DNA of 64,000 nt from contig NZ_JBCNKR010000006.1 of the NCBI RefSeq assembly GCF_039595935.1, positions 1,054,001 through 1,118,000 of the forward strand, given 5' to 3'. Below are positions 61,152-64,000 of the stretch, piece by piece. The notes under the pieces are model-generated. The model ran no database searches. It saw nothing but the letters and a program-made list of their open reading frames with translations, and was not told where the DNA came from. The position numbers and the translations under genes were made by a program. How positions within the stretch are numbered: the first letter of the stretch is position 1; the number at the start of each line of letters is the position of its first letter. Origin of the DNA: Flavobacterium sp. GTDB lineage: Bacteria; Bacteroidota; Bacteroidia; Flavobacteriales; Flavobacteriaceae.

Positions 61152-61577
61152 ATGAAAGTAACTTTAAACAGAGTAAATGACGCATTTCATTTTAAAGTAA
61201 AAAATGAGCGCGGGCATGTAGTTGACGTTGACAGCAGAGCCGAATTTGGCGGAAGCGATTTAGGTGCAAGTCCAATGGAATTGGTATTAATGGGCGTTGC
61301 AGGATGCAGCGCAATTGATATGATTTCGATTTTGAAAAAACAGCGTCAGGAAATCACTTCTTTTAACGCTGAGGTTGAAGGAACGCGTGTACAGATTGAA
61401 GAGGCAAAACCTTTTAAAGAAATCGATGTGGTTTTTTATTTAGAAGGAGAAATCAATCCGGATAAAGCAAAAAAAGCCGCTCAGCTTTCTTTTGAGAAAT
61501 ACTGCTCAGTTGCCAAAACAGTTGAACCAACAGCAACAATTAGCTACAAAGTTGTACTAAACAACGAAGCTTTATAA
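61152..61577 (+). CDS. OsmC family protein
   Basis: 141 residues, OsmC/Ohr-type thiol peroxidase-like fold, which handles organic hydroperoxides or related thiol chemistry. The two redox cysteines are in GVAGCSAIDMISIL and SFEKYCSVAKTV. Lies between thrA and metZ in the same direction, so a thiol-related role within the sulfur cluster is plausible. The direction, spacing and the frequent OsmC link to methionine gene clusters in Bacteroidota support cotranscription; substrate unknown. Confidence 0.9.
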   Translation: MKVTLNRVNDAFHFKVKNERGHVVDVDSRAEFGGSDLGASPMELVLMGVAGCSAIDMISILKKQRQEITSFNAEVEGTRVQIEEAKPFKEIDVVFYLEGEINPDKAKKAAQLSFEKYCSVAKTVEPTATISYKVVLNNEAL

Positions 61578-61711
61578 ATTAGATAATTAGTCAATTAGAT
61601 AATTAGAAAATGCTCAGATTGTGCATAAATAATTGACTTGTTTAAGTTTAGATTTCAGTTTTAAAACTCGAAACCTGAAACTTGAAACAAAAAAAACAAA
61701 AAAACAACACA

Positions 61712-62884
61712 ATGAATACAGAAGAATTTGGTTTTGAGACACAAGCCATTAGAACACAATTAGAAAGATCTCAGTATCTGGAACATTCGGTGCCTTTGTA
61801 CCTATCGTCAAGTTTTGTTTTTGAAGATGCCGAAGATATGAGAGCTTCTTTTACAGAAGAAAAAGAAAGAAATATTTACAGCCGTTTCAGCAACCCGAAC
61901 ACGACAGAATTTGTGGATAAAATCTGCAAAATGGAAGGAGCTGAGGCTGGTTATGCATTTGCAACCGGAATGGCAGCGGTTTATTCGACTTTTGCAGCTT
62001 TATTAAATGCAGGAGATCATATTGTTTCTGCAAGCAGCGTTTTTGGTTCAACGCATGCTTTGTTTATGACGTATTTTCCAAAATGGAATATCGAAACTTC
62101 TTATTTTGAAATCAATAAGCCGGAAACGATCGAAAGTTTAATAAAACCAAATACAAAAATATTATATGCAGAATCACCAACAAATCCTGGTGTAGATGTA
62201 ATTGATTTGCAATTGTTGGGAGATATCGCCAAAAAACATAACCTGATTTTAATTATCGATAACTGTTTTGCAACGCCATATTTACAGCAGCCAATTAAAT
62301 TTGGGGCTCATTTAGTAGTGCATTCAGCAACCAAATTAATCGACGGACAAGGACGTGTTTTAGGCGGTGTTACTGTTGGAAGCGAAGATTTAATCAGACA
62401 GATTTATTTATTTTCTAGAAATACAGGTCCGGCTTTGTCACCGTTTAATGCATGGGTTTTATCAAAAAGTTTAGAAACTTTAGCCATTCGTGTAGAAAGA
62501 CATTGCGAAAATGCATTGAAAGTAGCTGAGTTTTTAGAAAGTCATCCAAACGTAAACAGTGTAAAATATCCGTTCCTGAAATCGCATCCACAATATGAAA
62601 TCGCTAAAAAACAGATGAAACATGGCGGAAACATTATTGCGTTTGAAATTAAAGGCGGAATTGAAGCGGGAAGAAAATTCCTGAATTCAATTAAACTTTG
62701 TTCGTTATCAGCAAATATTGGAGACACGAGATCAATTGTTACACATCCGGCTTCTACAACACATAGTAAATTATCTGAAGAAGATCAATTGGCTGTTGGA
62801 ATCACGCAAGGTTTAGTTCGTGTTTCTGTAGGTTTAGAAACCGTAGAAGATGTAATTGCTGATTTAAAACAAGCTTTAGGTTAA
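61712..62884 (+). CDS. metZ: O-succinyl/acetylhomoserine sulfhydrylase, trans-sulfuration enzyme family
   Basis: 390-residue PLP enzyme of the Cys/Met metabolism family, shorter than MetY and of the MetZ/cystathionine gamma-synthase type. Motifs: YSRFSNPNTTEFVDKICKMEG, ASSVFGSTHALF, IIDNCFATPYLQQPIKFGAHL (in two parts) and the PLP lysine in VVHSATKLIDGQGRVLGG. The ATG at 61712 is preferred over a TTG at 61682, which would add a Lys/Gln/Asn-only stretch. Exact acceptor and donor (sulfide or cysteine) cannot be fixed from sequence. Last gene of the cluster before the RDD gene. Confidence 0.9.
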   Translation: MNTEEFGFETQAIRTQLERSQYLEHSVPLYLSSSFVFEDAEDMRASFTEEKERNIYSRFSNPNTTEFVDKICKMEGAEAGYAFATGMAAVYSTFAALLNAGDHIVSASSVFGSTHALFMTYFPKWNIETSYFEINKPETIESLIKPNTKILYAESPTNPGVDVIDLQLLGDIAKKHNLILIIDNCFATPYLQQPIKFGAHLVVHSATKLIDGQGRVLGGVTVGSEDLIRQIYLFSRNTGPALSPFNAWVLSKSLETLAIRVERHCENALKVAEFLESHPNVNSVKYPFLKSHPQYEIAKKQMKHGGNIIAFEIKGGIEAGRKFLNSIKLCSLSANIGDTRSIVTHPASTTHSKLSEEDQLAVGITQGLVRVSVGLETVEDVIADLKQALG

Positions 62885-62977
62885 TATTTATATTTCTGAC
62901 TTTAGATATCAGATTTGAGTATATAATGGCGATTTTTGACTGTAATTTTATTACTGTTAAAAATCGTCATTCTTTTT

Positions 62978-63007
62978 TTTGTGGTGTTGGTAAAAAGTAT
63001 ATTTTTG
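62978..63007 (+). promoter_or_regulatory. Promoter of the RDD protein gene
   Basis: TTTG (62978-62981), 18-base spacer, TATTTTTG (63000-63007); start near 63013, about 44 bases before the ATG. Confidence 0.6.
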
Positions 63008-63056
63008 TTTGGAATGAAACTCAAAAATCATTAATAACCAATTTAATAAACTTACC

Positions 63057-63557
63057 ATGAGTAACTCTACTTACATTCTTGATGAAAAATTATTAGCTTC
63101 TGGCGGCAGCCGATTTGCCAATTATATTGTGGACATTATTGTAGTGTTCTGTTTAATATTTGTCTTTGGCATTGTTATGGCGCTTATTGCAAACCTTTTT
63201 GGTTTAGGAGGTTTAATGTATTGGCTGGGTAATATGAGCGATTTTGAAGGGCAGATTCTTTTTGTGGCAATTTGTATTTTTTATTATTCTTTTTCAGAAG
63301 GAATTTTCGGAAGATCATTAGGAAAGTTTATTACAGGAACTATTGTAGTAGATGAAAATGGACAAAAACCTTCTTTCGGAACTATTTTTAAGAGAACATT
63401 ATGCCGATTGATCCCTTTTGACGCTCTTTCTTTTTTAGGGAGCAGAGGCTGGCACGATTCAATTTCTGATACTTACGTAGTCAATAAAAAAGAATTAGAA
63501 AGAGAAGTAAAACTATTTCATGAGTTCAATTTAATTGGAAATAACGAAGTAATTTGA
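63057..63557 (+). CDS. RDD family membrane protein
   Basis: 166 residues with three membrane helices. The name-giving Arg and two Asp are visible: SRFANYIVDIIVVFCL at the N-terminus, SFSEGIFGRSLGKFITGTIVV in the middle and LCRLIPFDALSFL near 120, followed by HDSISDTYVV. RDD proteins are of unclear function; some act in ion exchange or as transport components. It has its own promoter and is transcribed towards the Rrf2 gene. Confidence 0.88.
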   Translation: MSNSTYILDEKLLASGGSRFANYIVDIIVVFCLIFVFGIVMALIANLFGLGGLMYWLGNMSDFEGQILFVAICIFYYSFSEGIFGRSLGKFITGTIVVDENGQKPSFGTIFKRTLCRLIPFDALSFLGSRGWHDSISDTYVVNKKELEREVKLFHEFNLIGNNEVI

Positions 63558-63692
63558 TGGATTTAGTAGAATTTAACTATTCAGCTGTTAGTTTTCTCAT
63601 TTAAAAAGTCTATTTTTGTTGCAGAAAAATATAAAGCTGATTTATTTTAGAAAAAATCTAAAAAACCTCAGCCTGAACTAAAATAAAAAATA

Positions 63693-64000
63693 GTGCTTTC
63701 AAAGAAAACTAAATACGGGATTAAAGCTTTGACTTATTTAGCCAGACGCGAAAATAACGAACCGGTTCAAATTGCCGAAATTGCTAAAAACGAACATATT
63801 TCGATTAAATTTCTGGAAAGCATCTTGTTGCTGCTTCGTAATTCAGGATTTCTTGGTGCAAAAAAAGGAAAAGGCGGCGGTTATTATCTGATAAAAGACC
63901 CAAAAGATATTAGTATGGCCAAAGTCTACCGAATTCTTGAAGGACCAATTGCGTTACTGCCTTGTGCAAGTCATAATTTTTATGAAAAATGTGATGACTG
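63693..64000 (+). CDS. Rrf2 family transcriptional regulator, 3' end outside window
   Basis: 102 codons visible from a GTG start (LSKKTKYGIKALTYLA follows, the canonical Rrf2 opening). The winged helix-turn-helix is intact: QIAEIAKNEHISIKFLESIL and GFLGAKKGKGGGYYLIKD. The C-terminal part begins with PCASHNFYEKCDDC, where cysteines that could ligate an Fe-S cluster appear, as in IscR or CymR-like members. Given the sulfur amino acid genes before it, control of cysteine or sulfate assimilation genes beyond the window edge is a reasonable guess. A TATTTTTG -7-like box lies at 63611-63618. Confidence 0.88.
   Translation, partial: MLSKKTKYGIKALTYLARRENNEPVQIAEIAKNEHISIKFLESILLLLRNSGFLGAKKGKGGGYYLIKDPKDISMAKVYRILEGPIALLPCASHNFYEKCDD

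Overview
The window looks like a piece of a Flavobacterium chromosome (Bacteroidota, Flavobacteriaceae). The DNA is AT-rich. Promoters fit the Bacteroidota pattern (TTTG near -33, TAnnTTTG near -7) and Shine-Dalgarno sites are mostly absent. The gene content is typical of the family: exosortase F, SprT/PorT of the type IX secretion and gliding machinery, the lipoprotein TamL, GLPGLI and HYC_CC_PP proteins, DUF5686 and several TonB-dependent receptors. No phage, insertion sequence, CRISPR array, rRNA or tRNA was recognised.

Layout. 1-9.8 kb: end of a fatty acid desaturase gene, rpsO-pnp, a free-methionine-sulfoxide reductase, the exosortase F pair, a cysteine-rich metal-handling trio with a TonB receptor, and a DedA protein. 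9.9-17.3 kb: the cell elongation operon mreB-mreC-mreD-pbp2-rodA downstream of purH. 17.4-31.5 kb: housekeeping genes (ABC permease, accD, class II aldolase, tamL, rRNA/tRNA methyltransferase, sprT, ubiE, folA, thyA, bifunctional nuclease, etfAB). 32-41.5 kb: pdhB, a DUF5686 protein, a DapF-like protein with both catalytic cysteines replaced by serine, a DNA glycosylase, soluble and membrane pyrophosphatases side by side, and a deoxynucleoside kinase. 42.5-48.5 kb: GLPGLI protein, outer-membrane barrel protein and a large unknown exported protein.

48.6 kb to the end is a sulfur amino acid region: metK, a TonB receptor, metY, a degenerate homoserine dehydrogenase paralog, metX, a frameshifted aspartate kinase/homoserine dehydrogenase gene, an OsmC protein, metZ, an RDD protein and the start of an Rrf2 regulator gene. 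It carries unusually dense RNA-based control. I read three short unannotated leader ORFs rich in Met and Cys codons (50204, 53505, 56886). Each is followed by an intrinsic terminator, and each has an antiterminator strand at or next to the leader stop codon that pairs with the 5' arm of that terminator. This is the logic of ribosome-mediated transcription attenuation, apparently sensing Met/Cys supply. The three leaders share promoter sequence; two are followed by small unknown proteins with a common C-terminal SLLFxMY motif, and the third controls a TonB receptor. A SAM-I riboswitch precedes metX, and the metK leader has features of a long-loop SAM-II element. The attenuator family with its small proteins is the best candidate here for an undescribed system; it is inferred from sequence only.

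Several short dispersed repeats and palindromes occupy intergenic regions (about 18.7, 26.0, 40.5, 53.3 and 55.3 kb).
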